A stretch of DNA of 64,000 nucleotides from Halomonas sp. (GCF_017983445.1 NZ_JAGOBJ010000001.1:1-64000); one strand, 5' to 3'; positions 25,792-35,898 are shown, counted from the stretch's first letter. Notes: a model not told the origin generated them from the letters alone. Numbers and translations are program-made.

Positions 25792-27708
25792 TTACTCTAA
25801 ATAGGTATAGCCTTCCAACCCTTCACTCAGGCTCGCCGCAAAGCTTTCACGCTCCTGTTCGGAAAAGCCGCTCTGAGCTATTTGCTCGTTCAGCTTGCGT
25901 TTCAGCACCTCAGCATCAAAGTTAACGTAAGCCAGTACGTCCGCCACAGTATCACCGGCAAGCGGGTTGGAAAGCACCCATTCGCCGTGTTCGTTCAAGG
26001 CGGCGTCAACCGAGTCGGTATCGCCGAAGAGGTTATGCAGGTCACCAAGAATTTCCTGATAGGCGCCTACCAGGAAAAAGCCTAGCCAGCGCTCATCTTC
26101 TAAAGGCCACTCAGGTAGCGGCAGAGTGCTTTCCACGCCTTGGCCATCCACGTAGCTATCAATCCGCCCGTCAGAATCGCAGGTAATATCCTGAATAACC
26201 GCACGGCGAGTTGGCGGCTGGTTTAATCCGCTCAAGGGGAGCACGGGGAAAATCTGCTCAATGCCCCATACGTCGGGGACTGACTGGAAGAGCGAGAAAT
26301 TCACGAACAGCTTGTCAGCGAGTTTCTCCGCCAGTTCATCCATGATTTCACGGTGAGCACGGTTGCGGGTATCAAGCAGGCTGCGCAGGCGGGCACAGGC
26401 CGCTAGATAAACCCGCTCGCCTTCAGCGCGGGCATTGATATCGCTTAAACCCAGAACGAAACGATCTTGAAGTTCGCTAACCGCCTGTAGCAAATCGTGC
26501 CACGCTTCCACCAGCATGCGCGGCTCCTGAGGCGTGGCAAGCTGGTCAAATACGCGCCAGAGGGCATCGACCTGTATATCGTCCTGAGGCGATTTTTCAG
26601 GCGGCGTATCGTCGATACGCTCTTCACCAATCACATTGGTAATCAACACTGCGTGGTGTGCTGTCAAGGCCCGTCCTGACTCGCTGATGAGATGCGGTTG
26701 AGGCAGGTCGGCTTCTTCGCACAGCTGGGCGAACGCGCTCACCACGTTGCGGGCGTATTCGCGCATGGAGTAGTTGGCCGAACAGTAGCTACGTGAGCGA
26801 GTGCCTTCGTAGTCGATGCCCAGACCGCCGCCCACATCGACCGTATCAATCGGCGCGCCCAGGGTAATCAGGTTCTGATAAAACCGCGCGCACTCGCGTA
26901 GGCCGCGCTGAATATCGCGAATATTGGCGATCTGCGAACCTAGGTGAAAATGGACCAGTTGAAGGCTTGCCAGTGCGTCCTGGGCACGCAGCGTTTCGAC
27001 TACCTCAAGAATCTGGCTGGCGGTCAGGCCGAACTTGGATTTCTCGCCGCCGGTATTCTGCCACTTGCCTTTACCTACTGAGGCAAGGCGGGCGCGCAGG
27101 CCAATGCGGGGCGTAACATCTAGCGCCCGAGCTTCATCCATAATCAGCTCAAGCTCTGAGAGTTTTTCCACTACCAGATAAACGCGATGGCCAAGTTTTT
27201 CGCCCAGCAGGGCAAGGCGTACGTACTCACGATCTTTATAGCCGTTACACACAATCAGCGAGGAGCCGCCGTCCGACAGGGCAAGAACGGCCAATAGCTC
27301 GGGCTTGCTGCCCGCTTCCAGCCCCACTCGGCCATTGCCGCGCTCCGAGGTGGCCAGAATCTCTTCCACCACGCGGCGCTGCTGGTTGACCTTGATCGGA
27401 TAAACCGCGGTATAGCCGGCCTGGTAGTCAATATCGCTCATGGCCGCATCAAAGGCGCCGCAAAGCTGTTCTACCCGGTCATGAAGAATGTCGCTAAAAC
27501 GTACGAGTACCGGCAGACGCAGACCCGCGTCCTGCAGCTGGCATACCAGCTCACGCAAGGGTAGAGCAGGGCCTTCGGCATCGGTGCCCAAGGGGCGTAC
27601 CAGCGCTTGGCCGTGGTCGTCGACATCAAAGTAGCCGCTGCCCCACTGATCGATATTCCATGTGCGGCGGGCACTAAGTGCCGATCCGTTCGTCTGCGTT
27701 GCACTCAT
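25792..27708 (-). CDS. speA: Biosynthetic arginine decarboxylase SpeA
   Basis: PLP enzyme that turns arginine into agmatine for putrescine and spermidine synthesis. The 638-residue protein has the PLP-lysine region TAVYPIKVNQQRRVV, the HFHLGSQI strand, DVGGGLGIDYEG and the C-terminal barrel. Family length (about 630-660) fits. The start ATG overlaps the thrB stop by ATGA, so the two are translationally coupled, an unusual partnership since homoserine kinase belongs to threonine synthesis. Confidence 0.95.
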   Translation of the reverse strand: MSATQTNGSALSARRTWNIDQWGSGYFDVDDHGQALVRPLGTDAEGPALPLRELVCQLQDAGLRLPVLVRFSDILHDRVEQLCGAFDAAMSDIDYQAGYTAVYPIKVNQQRRVVEEILATSERGNGRVGLEAGSKPELLAVLALSDGGSSLIVCNGYKDREYVRLALLGEKLGHRVYLVVEKLSELELIMDEARALDVTPRIGLRARLASVGKGKWQNTGGEKSKFGLTASQILEVVETLRAQDALASLQLVHFHLGSQIANIRDIQRGLRECARFYQNLITLGAPIDTVDVGGGLGIDYEGTRSRSYCSANYSMREYARNVVSAFAQLCEEADLPQPHLISESGRALTAHHAVLITNVIGEERIDDTPPEKSPQDDIQVDALWRVFDQLATPQEPRMLVEAWHDLLQAVSELQDRFVLGLSDINARAEGERVYLAACARLRSLLDTRNRAHREIMDELAEKLADKLFVNFSLFQSVPDVWGIEQIFPVLPLSGLNQPPTRRAVIQDITCDSDGRIDSYVDGQGVESTLPLPEWPLEDERWLGFFLVGAYQEILGDLHNLFGDTDSVDAALNEHGEWVLSNPLAGDTVADVLAYVNFDAEVLKRKLNEQIAQSGFSEQERESFAASLSEGLEGYTYLE

Positions 27709-28664
27709 AAATCAGCCTCAGGCAGTGGTAAGGCGCCATACGCAATGCGCGCGTTTAAAATGGTATGAAAACGCTCAGGGTCGTGGGGCGTCAAGTCATG
27801 AGCGGGCGGGTCGACATAAACCACCAGCAAGCGCGATAGCCAATAGCGTAGTGCGGTCATGCGCAGCATGATCGGCCATACGTCGCGCTCATCCGGTGTT
27901 AGCGGGCGCCGAGCCTGATAGGCGCTCAACACGGCGTTATAGCGCTCGGTATTGAGCGTGCCATCCTCGTTGGATGCCCAGTCATTGATCACAATGGCCA
28001 GGTCAAACAGGAGATCCCCGGTGCAGCCGTTGTAAAAATCGATAATACCGCCCAGGCGATCACCGTCGAACAGGGTGTTATCACGGAACAGGTCGCCGTG
28101 GATCGCGCCCTGGGGCAGCTTGTCGTACTGGCTAAAAGCGCTTTCAAAGTCCTCGACCTCGTTTTTCATCAAGGCCTGGTCATCCGGACTCAAGTAGGCC
28201 AGCACCTTATGGTGCATGACCTGTAGCCAGTGCAAATCGCGGGGGTTCGGGCGGTGGCCGGAAAAGCGTTGCGATACCACGTGCATATGCCCGAGGGCAT
28301 CGCCCAGCGCCTGGCAATGCGCAAGATTAGGAGCTGTCGGATGGCGCCCCGGCATGCGTGGAAACAGCAGGGCCGGTTTACCCGCCAGACTGTGCAGTGC
28401 GATGCCCTCGCGGTCATGAACCGGGCCGGGAACCGGCAAACGATGCTCATCCAGATAATCGAGTAGCTCCACAAAAAACGGAAGCTCCTCGTGTTCACCT
28501 TGCTCAAACAGGGTTAGCACCAGTTCGCGGCGTTCAGTGGTAACAAAAAATGTCGAATTTTCCGTACCGCCCGCCACTCCTTGCAGAGAAACAAAGCGGT
28601 CAACATCGAATTTGTCTAAAAACGCAGCGACCTGTGCGTCGCTAAGCGGAGTAAATACAGCCAT
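27705..28664 (-). CDS. thrB: Homoserine kinase (ThrB, aminoglycoside-phosphotransferase fold)
   Basis: Phosphorylates homoserine in threonine synthesis. The 319-residue protein is of the APH-fold type found in pseudomonads and relatives, not the GHMP-type ThrB of E. coli. It shows GGTENSTFFVTT near the N-terminus, the catalytic loop AIHGDLFRDNTLF and the magnesium loop GIIDFYNGCTGD. ATG 28664 is chosen as MAVFTPLSD begins the family sequence; the open frame continues to 28886 but overlaps the polA leader. It is divergent from polA and overlaps speA. Confidence 0.92.
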   Translation of the reverse strand: MAVFTPLSDAQVAAFLDKFDVDRFVSLQGVAGGTENSTFFVTTERRELVLTLFEQGEHEELPFFVELLDYLDEHRLPVPGPVHDREGIALHSLAGKPALLFPRMPGRHPTAPNLAHCQALGDALGHMHVVSQRFSGHRPNPRDLHWLQVMHHKVLAYLSPDDQALMKNEVEDFESAFSQYDKLPQGAIHGDLFRDNTLFDGDRLGGIIDFYNGCTGDLLFDLAIVINDWASNEDGTLNTERYNAVLSAYQARRPLTPDERDVWPIMLRMTALRYWLSRLLVVYVDPPAHDLTPHDPERFHTILNARIAYGALPLPEADL

Positions 28665-28826
28665 TAAGGTCTCGCCCAGGTTGCTAAGCCCATTATTGTA
28701 GCGGCTTGCTGGCTGAGTTGGCAGCGTTGTTAAACGCTTAAGCTGATTTGTCTGGACGGTTTGTTTCAGCCCGCAGCGCTTAGCGCGTATCATGAGGCTA
28801 TACTTTTTTTGCAATGGATATTGGTT

Positions 28827-31601
28827 ATGGCCCGTGCTCCGATCGTGCTCGTCGATGGTTCCTCGTACTTGTATCGTGCCTTCCACGCGTTGCCGCCGTT
28901 AACAAACACCAAGGGTCAGCCGACAGGGGCTGTGAAGGGCGTGCTCAACATGCTCAAGCGGTTGATCAAGGATTATCCGCAAAGCCCCATGGCCGTGGTG
29001 TTTGACGCCCCAGGCAAAACCTTTCGCGATGAAATTTACGATGACTACAAGGCGCATCGTCCGCCCATGCCTGATGATTTACGCAGCCAGGTAAGCGCGT
29101 TGCACGCGTGTGTAAAAGCCCTGGGGTTGCCGCTTTTATGCATTGAGGGCGTTGAAGCGGACGATGTGATTGGTACGCTGGCCCACCATGCAACGCAAGC
29201 CGGCCGTGATGCGGTAATCTCAACCGGCGATAAAGATATGGCGCAACTGGTTAACGCGCATATTACGCTGGTGAATACCATGAAGGATGAAACGCTTGAC
29301 GAAGCTGGCGTTGAAGGCAAGTTCGGTTTGCCGCCTTCACTGATTATCGATTTCCTCGCCCTGATGGGCGACAAGGTGGATAACATTCCCGGCGTGCCGG
29401 GCGTGGGCGAAAAAACCGCGCTTGGTCTACTGCAAGGCATGGGGGGCGGGCTGGACACCATTTATAGCGATCTCGACCGGGTTAAAACGCTGTCGTTTCG
29501 TGGTGCCAAGACGCTGTCCAAGAAGCTTGAAGAGCATCGTGAACAGGCCTATCTCTCCTATCAGCTAGCCACGATCAAAGTCGACTGTGATTTGCCGGTT
29601 GGTCTCGATGATCTGGACATCGCCCATCCGGATCGTGAGCAACTGGTGGCGCTTTATCAAGAGCTGGAATTCAAGCAGTGGCTGGCCGAACTCTTGGAGG
29701 GTAAAGATGAAGGCGTTGACGACATAAAAGGCGGCGAGCCGGTACCTGCCAACGCCGAGGAAACCAGCGATACTGAGCTCTCCAGCAGCCAGAGCCGCCA
29801 GGATCATGTCATCGTTGAGCAAAGTGAGCTCAACGCCTGGCTTAAGCGGCTAAAAAGCGCCCAACGGTTCTGCTTCGATCTGGAAACTACCAGCCTGAAT
29901 TACATGGAAGCTGAGATCGTGGGGGTTGGCCTGGCGCTTGAGGCCGGTGAGGCGGCCTATATTCCTTTAGCCCACGACTACCTGGATGCGCCCGCTCAGC
30001 TGGATAGAACCAGCGTGCTAGCAGCGCTCAAGCCACTACTTGAAGACCAAAAGATCATCAAGATCGGCCAGAACCTAAAATACGATATTTCCGTACTGGC
30101 CAACTACGACATTATCGTTGCCGGGCCGCTTGCCGACACCATGCTGGCCTCTTATGTTTTGAACTCCACCGCCACGCGCCATGATATGGATTCGCTGGCG
30201 CTTAAATACCTGGGCGAAAAAACCATCTCGTTTGAAGAGATCGCTGGTAAGGGTGCCAAGCAGCTTACCTTTAACCAGATCGCCCTGGAGCAGGCAGTGC
30301 CTTACGCCTGTGAAGACGTGGACATCACCTTGCGCCTGTACGATGTGCTGCGCCCGCTGGTAGAAAGCGAAGGGCGCCTGGCTGAAGTGCTGGATCGCCT
30401 GGAGCTGCCTCTTATCAAGGTGATCTCACGTATCGAACGCAACGGCGTGGCCATCGACGCTGAGCGCCTGCACCAGCAGAGCCAACAGCTCGACAAGCGC
30501 ATTCGCGAGCTCGAGCAGAAGGCCTTCGAGCTTGCCGGGCGTGAGTTCAATCTGGGGTCACCCAAGCAGCTTGGCGAAATTCTGTTCAATGAGCAGAAAA
30601 TTCCGGTGATCAAGAAAACCCCCAAGGGCGCGCCTTCCACAGCGGAAGCGGTACTCGAGGAACTGGCGCTGGATTATCCGCTGCCCAAGGTCATCATGGA
30701 GCATCGCGGACTTTCCAAGCTGAAGTCGACCTACACCGACAAGCTCCCAAAGTTGATCAACAAGCAGAGCAAGCGCGTCCATACCAGCTACCATCAGGCG
30801 GTTACGGCCACCGGGCGGCTATCGTCGTCGGACCCGAACCTGCAGAATATCCCCATCCGCACCGAAGAGGGGCGCAAGATTCGTCAGGCGTTTATTGCCC
30901 GACCCGGCTATAAGATTGTTGCCGCCGACTACTCGCAGATCGAGCTGCGTATCATGGCGCATCTTTCCGAGGATAAAGGGCTTTTGGAAGCGTTTGCCGA
31001 GGGGCGTGATATTCACACGGCGACCGCGGCAGAGGTGTTTGGCACCGCGCTTGATAAAGTGAGCAACGACCAGCGGCGCAGTGCCAAGGCGATCAACTTC
31101 GGGCTGATTTACGGAATGAGCGCCTGGGGTCTGGCGCGCCAGCTGCGTATCGACCGCAGTCAGGCGCAAACCTATATCGACCGTTACTTTGACCGTTACC
31201 CGGGCGTGGCCCGTTATATGGAGCGTATCCGCACGCAGGCAGCGGAAGATGGCTTCGTTGAAACCGTACTGGGGCGGCGCCTATACCTGCCGGAGATTCA
31301 TTCGCAGAACCGAAACCGTCGTCAGGGTGCTGAACGTACCGCGATCAACGCGCCCATGCAGGGTACGGCTGCAGATATCATCAAACAGGCCATGATTGAT
31401 GTGGATGCCTGGCTTGCAGACGGCAAATTTGACGCGTTGATGGTCATGCAGGTGCATGATGAACTGGTGTTCGAGGTTAAAGAGGACCAGGTAGAAGAGT
31501 TCATGCGCGAAGTGCAGGCGCGTATGCAGGCGGCTGCCGCGCTTAAGGTGCCGCTGATTGTCGAAGCGGAAAGCGGTGTTAATTGGGATGAAGCGCACTA
31601 A
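28827..31601 (+). CDS. polA: DNA polymerase I
   Basis: Repair and Okazaki-fragment-processing polymerase, 924 residues. The 5'-3' exonuclease domain (IVLVDGSSYLYRAFHALPP, GDKVDNIPGVPGVGEKTA), 3'-5' proofreading domain (FDLETTSLNYMEAE and EDVDITLRLYD with acidic residues kept) and polymerase motifs A (AADYSQIELRIMAHLS), B (RRSAKAINFGLIYGM) and C (MQVHDELVFEV) are all intact. ATG 28827 is chosen because MARAPIVLVDG is the usual start; the frame upstream to 28761 overlaps the divergent thrB leader. A strong bidirectional terminator follows. Confidence 0.98.
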   Translation: MARAPIVLVDGSSYLYRAFHALPPLTNTKGQPTGAVKGVLNMLKRLIKDYPQSPMAVVFDAPGKTFRDEIYDDYKAHRPPMPDDLRSQVSALHACVKALGLPLLCIEGVEADDVIGTLAHHATQAGRDAVISTGDKDMAQLVNAHITLVNTMKDETLDEAGVEGKFGLPPSLIIDFLALMGDKVDNIPGVPGVGEKTALGLLQGMGGGLDTIYSDLDRVKTLSFRGAKTLSKKLEEHREQAYLSYQLATIKVDCDLPVGLDDLDIAHPDREQLVALYQELEFKQWLAELLEGKDEGVDDIKGGEPVPANAEETSDTELSSSQSRQDHVIVEQSELNAWLKRLKSAQRFCFDLETTSLNYMEAEIVGVGLALEAGEAAYIPLAHDYLDAPAQLDRTSVLAALKPLLEDQKIIKIGQNLKYDISVLANYDIIVAGPLADTMLASYVLNSTATRHDMDSLALKYLGEKTISFEEIAGKGAKQLTFNQIALEQAVPYACEDVDITLRLYDVLRPLVESEGRLAEVLDRLELPLIKVISRIERNGVAIDAERLHQQSQQLDKRIRELEQKAFELAGREFNLGSPKQLGEILFNEQKIPVIKKTPKGAPSTAEAVLEELALDYPLPKVIMEHRGLSKLKSTYTDKLPKLINKQSKRVHTSYHQAVTATGRLSSSDPNLQNIPIRTEEGRKIRQAFIARPGYKIVAADYSQIELRIMAHLSEDKGLLEAFAEGRDIHTATAAEVFGTALDKVSNDQRRSAKAINFGLIYGMSAWGLARQLRIDRSQAQTYIDRYFDRYPGVARYMERIRTQAAEDGFVETVLGRRLYLPEIHSQNRNRRQGAERTAINAPMQGTAADIIKQAMIDVDAWLADGKFDALMVMQVHDELVFEVKEDQVEEFMREVQARMQAAAALKVPLIVEAESGVNWDEAH

Positions 31602-31613
31602 GCAGCGCTTACC

Positions 31614-31643
31614 AAAACGGCCCGCCAAATGGCGGGCCGTTTT
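31614..31643. terminator. Bidirectional terminator between polA and fbpA
   Basis: A perfect 14-bp stem (AAAACGGCCCGCCA with TGGCGGGCCGTTTT, two-base loop) lies between convergent polA and fbpA; A- and T-runs flank it. Confidence 0.93.
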
Positions 31644-31660
31644 GTTTGCAAGAAGAGGGC

Positions 31661-32686
31661 TTAGCGCCAGCCCACGCGGTCAAAAATGCGGATGGCTTCG
31701 GGGTTGTTCTCGCCCAGCACATTGATATTCAAATCATCCTTTTTGAAGTCACCCCACGACTCCAGAACCGGATCTTTCTTGATGCCGTCGACGACCGGAA
31801 ACTCATAGTTACGCTCGGCGAGAATTTCCTGGGCAGCATCAGACGACAGGAACTCCAGGAACTTGATGCCGTTTTCAGGGTTTTGGGCATTGGCGACTAG
31901 ACCCGCGCCGCCAACGTTAACGTGGGTGCCGCGATCATTCTGGTTGGGGAAAATCACGCCTACCTTGCGGGCTGCTTCACGCTCAGATTCGGTATCTGAG
32001 TGGAGCATGCGCACGTAGTAGTAGTGGTTGGAAACGGCCAGGTCACACTCGCCGCTGGCAACGCCGAGGATCTGGTCGGTATCACCACCTTCCGGGTTAC
32101 GCGCTAGGTTGTTGACTACACCCTGGGCCCACTCTTCGGCACCCTCTTCACCGTGATGCTCGATCATTGATGCAAGCAGCGACTGGTTATAGATATTGTT
32201 GGAGGAGCGAATGCACAGTTTGCCTTCAAACTGTGGATCGGCTAAATCTTCGTAGCTTTCGATTTGGCTGGGGTCGAAGTTTTCACGGTTATAAAAAATC
32301 ACCCTTGCGCGCTGGCTAAAGCCAAACCATAAGCCGTCAGGCTGGCGCATGGATTCCGGCAGACGCTCGTTAAGCACCTCAGAGCCCACGCTCTGGAACA
32401 GGCCATCCTGCTCAGCGCGCCATAAACGGCCCGCATCGACGGTCAGCATGACATCCGCGGGGCTTGCAATGCCCTCGCGCTGCATGCGCTCCATCAACTG
32501 GTCGGAGTCGCCTTCCAGAACGTTCACTTCGATGCCCGTCTCATCGGTAAAAGCTTTATACAGAATTTCATCCGAATCGTAGTGGCGGGCAGAGTAAATG
32601 TTAACTGCATCGGCAAGCGCCGTGCTTGAAACCGCAGCACTAGCAAAAATAGCGGCGATCGACGCTGAAAGACGTGTTACTTTCAT
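31661..32686 (-). CDS. fbpA: Iron(III) ABC transporter substrate-binding protein
   Basis: A periplasmic ferric-ion binding protein of 341 residues. It has a Sec signal peptide ending ALADA (~residue 26), then VNIYSARHYDSDEILYKAF, typical of the FbpA/FutA group, with tyrosines of the iron site in the SNHYYYVRM segment near residue 225. It would deliver Fe3+ to the FbpB permease and FbpC ATPase. A possible Fur box lies just upstream. Unlike usual fbpABC operons, fbpC here is divergent and fbpB lies beyond it on the opposite strand. Confidence 0.93.
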   Translation of the reverse strand: MKVTRLSASIAAIFASAAVSSTALADAVNIYSARHYDSDEILYKAFTDETGIEVNVLEGDSDQLMERMQREGIASPADVMLTVDAGRLWRAEQDGLFQSVGSEVLNERLPESMRQPDGLWFGFSQRARVIFYNRENFDPSQIESYEDLADPQFEGKLCIRSSNNIYNQSLLASMIEHHGEEGAEEWAQGVVNNLARNPEGGDTDQILGVASGECDLAVSNHYYYVRMLHSDTESEREAARKVGVIFPNQNDRGTHVNVGGAGLVANAQNPENGIKFLEFLSSDAAQEILAERNYEFPVVDGIKKDPVLESWGDFKKDDLNINVLGENNPEAIRIFDRVGWR

Positions 32687-32700
32687 ATAGTTAGCATCCT

Positions 32701-32719
32701 AAATGATTATGATAATAAG
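32701..32719 (-). promoter_or_regulatory. Possible Fur box upstream of fbpA
   Basis: AAATGATTATGATAATAAG shares most positions with the Fur consensus built from GATAAT hexamers (11 of 12 core bases match in ATGATAATCATT on the minus strand). It lies 15 bases before the fbpA start, where Fur would block transcription or translation start. Iron control is thus a reasonable inference. Confidence 0.5.
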
Positions 32720-32943
32720 TTGCATTAAGGTTGCCGCTATTGAAGCCCTTCACAGCACTTGGGTCAAGAAAAAGTACATGGGTTAAGAAAAAATAAGAAC
32801 AGGGCGTTCGTGATTGCGCAACCCTACGTGCATATCGTGCCAATGAAAAATACAATGGCAGAATATTCAACGTAGCCTGTCGAGCCGCATGCCAAAAGTG
32901 CTGGCTAAGTGAGACGCTGGTTCAACGAGAACATGGTGACATT

Positions 32944-34044
32944 ATGGCGGTAACCGTTTCATCCTCCGATAACACCACGGTAATGGCGCTGTCGCTACAC
33001 GATGTCCACCATACGTATGCGGCAAACCAAGTGGTAAAAGGCATCTCGTTAGAGATTGCCCCAGGAGAAGTTGTTTGTCTGCTGGGGCCATCGGGGTGTG
33101 GTAAAACCACTCTGTTACGTATTGCCGCTGGGCTGGAGGTTCTCCAGAAAGGAACCGTAAGCCTGGAGGGGCAGGCCGTGGCATCGCCCGTTCAGCGCCA
33201 CCTGCCGCCGGAGAAGCGCAATGTAGGGCTGGCGTTTCAGGACTCGGCGCTCTTTCCTCACTTGAGCGTGCTGGAAAACGTTACCTTTGGGCTCAAGCAG
33301 ATGCCCACGCGCCAGCGCCGTGAACGCGCGATTGAGCTGTTGACGCAGTTGGGCATGGCGGACTACGTCGATACCTACCCGCACATGCTGTCTGGCGGTC
33401 AGCAACAACGAGTTGCGTTAGCCCGAGCGCTTGCGCCGACGCCCAAGTTGATGCTGCTCGACGAACCCTTTTCAAGCCTGGATGCACGCCTGCGTGATCG
33501 TATTCGCGACGATACGCTGCACGTGCTGAAGAAGCTTGGGTCAGCCACGTTGCTGGTGACTCATGACCCGGAAGAGGCCATGTTTATGGCCGACCGCATC
33601 GCACTTATGCGCGATGGCCGGATTATTCAGACAGGTACGCCGCGAGAACTCTACTGCACCCCGGTCGACCCGTTTGTAGTGACCTTTTTTGGTGAAGTGA
33701 ATGAACTCAGCGGCACGGTAAAGGATAGCCGCGTGCAGACCCCGGTAGGCGAGATAGATGCTAGCTGGCTGCCCGAAGGCAGTAAGGCGCGGATTATGAT
33801 TCGGCCGGAAGCGCTGCGGCTTCAGGAGCGCGACTTGCCCGCAGACGCTCACCGGCATAGCCATGTCGTCATGGCAAAGCTACTGGGGCGTTCCAGCCTG
33901 ATTCACCTGTGCGCCCATGGGGCTGATGGCCAGGAGGCGCATTTACATGCCCGCGTGCCCGGTGTCTTTCTGCCCCAGGAGGGCCAGCCAATTGATATCG
34001 ACCTGGACCACTCTCAGGTGTTTGTTTTTCAGGATGAAGCTTAG
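32944..34044 (+). CDS. fbpC: Iron(III) ABC transporter ATP-binding protein
   Basis: A 366-residue ABC ATPase of the iron/spermidine-type import family. Walker A GPSGCGKTTL (~residue 50), Q-loop AFQDSALFPHLSVLEN, signature LSGGQQQRVALARAL, Walker B LMLLDEPF and the H-loop VTHDPEEA are intact, followed by a C-terminal TOBE-type domain. ATG 32944 lacks a clear binding site; ATG 32983 is an alternative that keeps all motifs. It is divergent from fbpA and convergent with fbpB, with 19 bases between the latter two and no terminator. Confidence 0.9.
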   Translation: MAVTVSSSDNTTVMALSLHDVHHTYAANQVVKGISLEIAPGEVVCLLGPSGCGKTTLLRIAAGLEVLQKGTVSLEGQAVASPVQRHLPPEKRNVGLAFQDSALFPHLSVLENVTFGLKQMPTRQRRERAIELLTQLGMADYVDTYPHMLSGGQQQRVALARALAPTPKLMLLDEPFSSLDARLRDRIRDDTLHVLKKLGSATLLVTHDPEEAMFMADRIALMRDGRIIQTGTPRELYCTPVDPFVVTFFGEVNELSGTVKDSRVQTPVGEIDASWLPEGSKARIMIRPEALRLQERDLPADAHRHSHVVMAKLLGRSSLIHLCAHGADGQEAHLHARVPGVFLPQEGQPIDIDLDHSQVFVFQDEA

Positions 34045-34063
34045 GTAGAAATGCCTAGTAGAC

Positions 34064-35806
34064 TTACTGAGCACGGCTGCCGGGCCGAGCCCCGCGCATG
34101 GCCAAACTAAGCAGAATCACCGGCAAGATACCGACCACCACAATGGCCAGCGACGCGGTGGAGGCCTCGGCCAGGCGCTCATCAGACGCTAGACTATACG
34201 CGCGTACTGCCAGGGTATCGAAGTTAAATGGCCGCAGAATAATCGTCGCGGGTAGCTCTTTCATCACATCCACAAACACTAAGATACCCGCCGCCAGCAG
34301 GCTGCTGCGCATAAGAGGCGTATGAATGCGGCGCAGTGTACCGCCAGCGGTTTGGCCCAGGGTACGCGAGGCGGCGTCCATATTGGGGGTGACTTTGCCC
34401 AGGCTTGCTTCCACCGCATTGAATGACACGGCCAAAAAGCGCACGACATAGGCGTAGATTAAAATAAACGCTGAGCCGCTAAACACCAGGCCGATAATTT
34501 TCCCGTAATGTGCATGTAGCCACGTATTCAATGTGCTATCCAGCCATGCGAAGGGAATCAAGATACCTACCGCGACTACCGAACCGGGAATGGCATAGCC
34601 CATGGCGGCCACGCGAGTAAATAGCCGGGCGCCGGGCGAATTATGTAGCCTGACGCCATAGCTCAGCAGCACGGCAAGGCCCACGGCAATCAATGCCGCT
34701 ACCATGGCAAGGCTTAGGCTGTTGGTAGCGAAGCGGATAAAGCGCGTACCCAGAAGGGCGTCGCCTTGATGGATGGCAAGGTTCAGTAAGATACCGCTAG
34801 GCAATAAAAAGCCGATGACGATAGGCAGCAAGCAGGCGAGCGTTGCGCCAAGGGCGCGCCAGCCATGCAGGCGGTACTCGGGCAACTGCTGGTAGCGATT
34901 TGTGGTATGAAAATAACGTCTTTTACCGCGCGAGAAGCGCTCCAGCAGTACCAGCACGATCACAAACGTCAGTAAGCAGGCCGCTAGCTGAGCGGCCGCC
35001 ACGGGCTCGCCTAGCCCAAACCAGGTGCGGTAAATGCCAGTGGTAAAGGTATCCACACCAAAAAACTGCACCGCGCCAAACTCATTGAGGGTTTCCATCA
35101 GGACTAGCGAAACACCACCCACCAAGGCGGGACGCGCCAGCGGCAAGGCAACGCTTGTAAACAGATGCCAGGGGCCACGACCCAGCGTGCGCCCTACATC
35201 AAGCACGCATACCGATTGCTCAAGAAAAGACGCGCGGGCGAGCAGATAAACGTAGGGGTACAGCACAAACGTGATTAGCGTTGCAGCGCCGCCTAGCGAG
35301 CGTACGTTAGGGAAGTAGTAGTCGCCGTACTGCCAGTTGAACCACCCGCGAAGTGCACTCTGCAACGGCCCCGCTACCTGCAAAAAATCCGTGTAAGCGT
35401 AGGCAATGACATAGGTCGGCACCGCCAAGGGTAATAAAAGTGCCCATTCAAATATTCGTTTGCCCGGAAAGCGACACATCACCACAAGCCAGGCATTGCC
35501 AGCGCCTATGATTAACGTACCTAGCCCCACCCAAAGCACGAGCCAAAAAGTATTCGATAAATAGCGGCTCAGCACGGTGCTTGCCAAGTGTTGCCAAACG
35601 CCTTCGGTGGGCACGAATATATAGCTCAAGACGACCAGAATCGGCAGCGCTACCGTTAGCGCAATCAAAAAAAGCGCACATGACCATGGCGTGAGTGACA
35701 GCCCAAAGCGGGATAGACAGTCTGGCAGTAGAGCCAATCGTGAACGGCGAGCGGTAATCGACACGTCGTTGTCTCCTGGGACGAGGTTGGCAGGGCTGCT
35801 CGTCAA
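34064..35806 (-). CDS. fbpB: Iron(III) ABC transporter permease
   Basis: A 580-residue inner-membrane permease with two fused BPD-type halves (about 12 helices), as in FbpB/SfuB. The EAA-like loops are visible as LDVGRTLGRGPWHLF near residue 230 and MDAASRTLGQTAGGTL near residue 490, the contact sites for the ATPase. It is read towards fbpC, so its expression is separate from both fbpA and fbpC. A TTG-free ATG at 35806 follows a modest site. Confidence 0.9.
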   Translation of the reverse strand: MTSSPANLVPGDNDVSITARRSRLALLPDCLSRFGLSLTPWSCALFLIALTVALPILVVLSYIFVPTEGVWQHLASTVLSRYLSNTFWLVLWVGLGTLIIGAGNAWLVVMCRFPGKRIFEWALLLPLAVPTYVIAYAYTDFLQVAGPLQSALRGWFNWQYGDYYFPNVRSLGGAATLITFVLYPYVYLLARASFLEQSVCVLDVGRTLGRGPWHLFTSVALPLARPALVGGVSLVLMETLNEFGAVQFFGVDTFTTGIYRTWFGLGEPVAAAQLAACLLTFVIVLVLLERFSRGKRRYFHTTNRYQQLPEYRLHGWRALGATLACLLPIVIGFLLPSGILLNLAIHQGDALLGTRFIRFATNSLSLAMVAALIAVGLAVLLSYGVRLHNSPGARLFTRVAAMGYAIPGSVVAVGILIPFAWLDSTLNTWLHAHYGKIIGLVFSGSAFILIYAYVVRFLAVSFNAVEASLGKVTPNMDAASRTLGQTAGGTLRRIHTPLMRSSLLAAGILVFVDVMKELPATIILRPFNFDTLAVRAYSLASDERLAEASTASLAIVVVGILPVILLSLAMRGARPGSRAQ

Positions 35807-35873
35807 TGCGAAAAAGTAACGGCTGCAAATAGTATCACTTGGACACAGTGGCTGCAGCTAACCCCATACCCTA

Positions 35874-35898
35874 TAAAAAACCCCGCATAAGAGCGGGG
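35874..35898 (-). terminator. Terminator of the TRAP operon
   Basis: CCCCGC pairs with GCGGGG around ATAAGA; the A6 on its left is a T-run on the minus strand, following the dctM stop. Confidence 0.85.
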
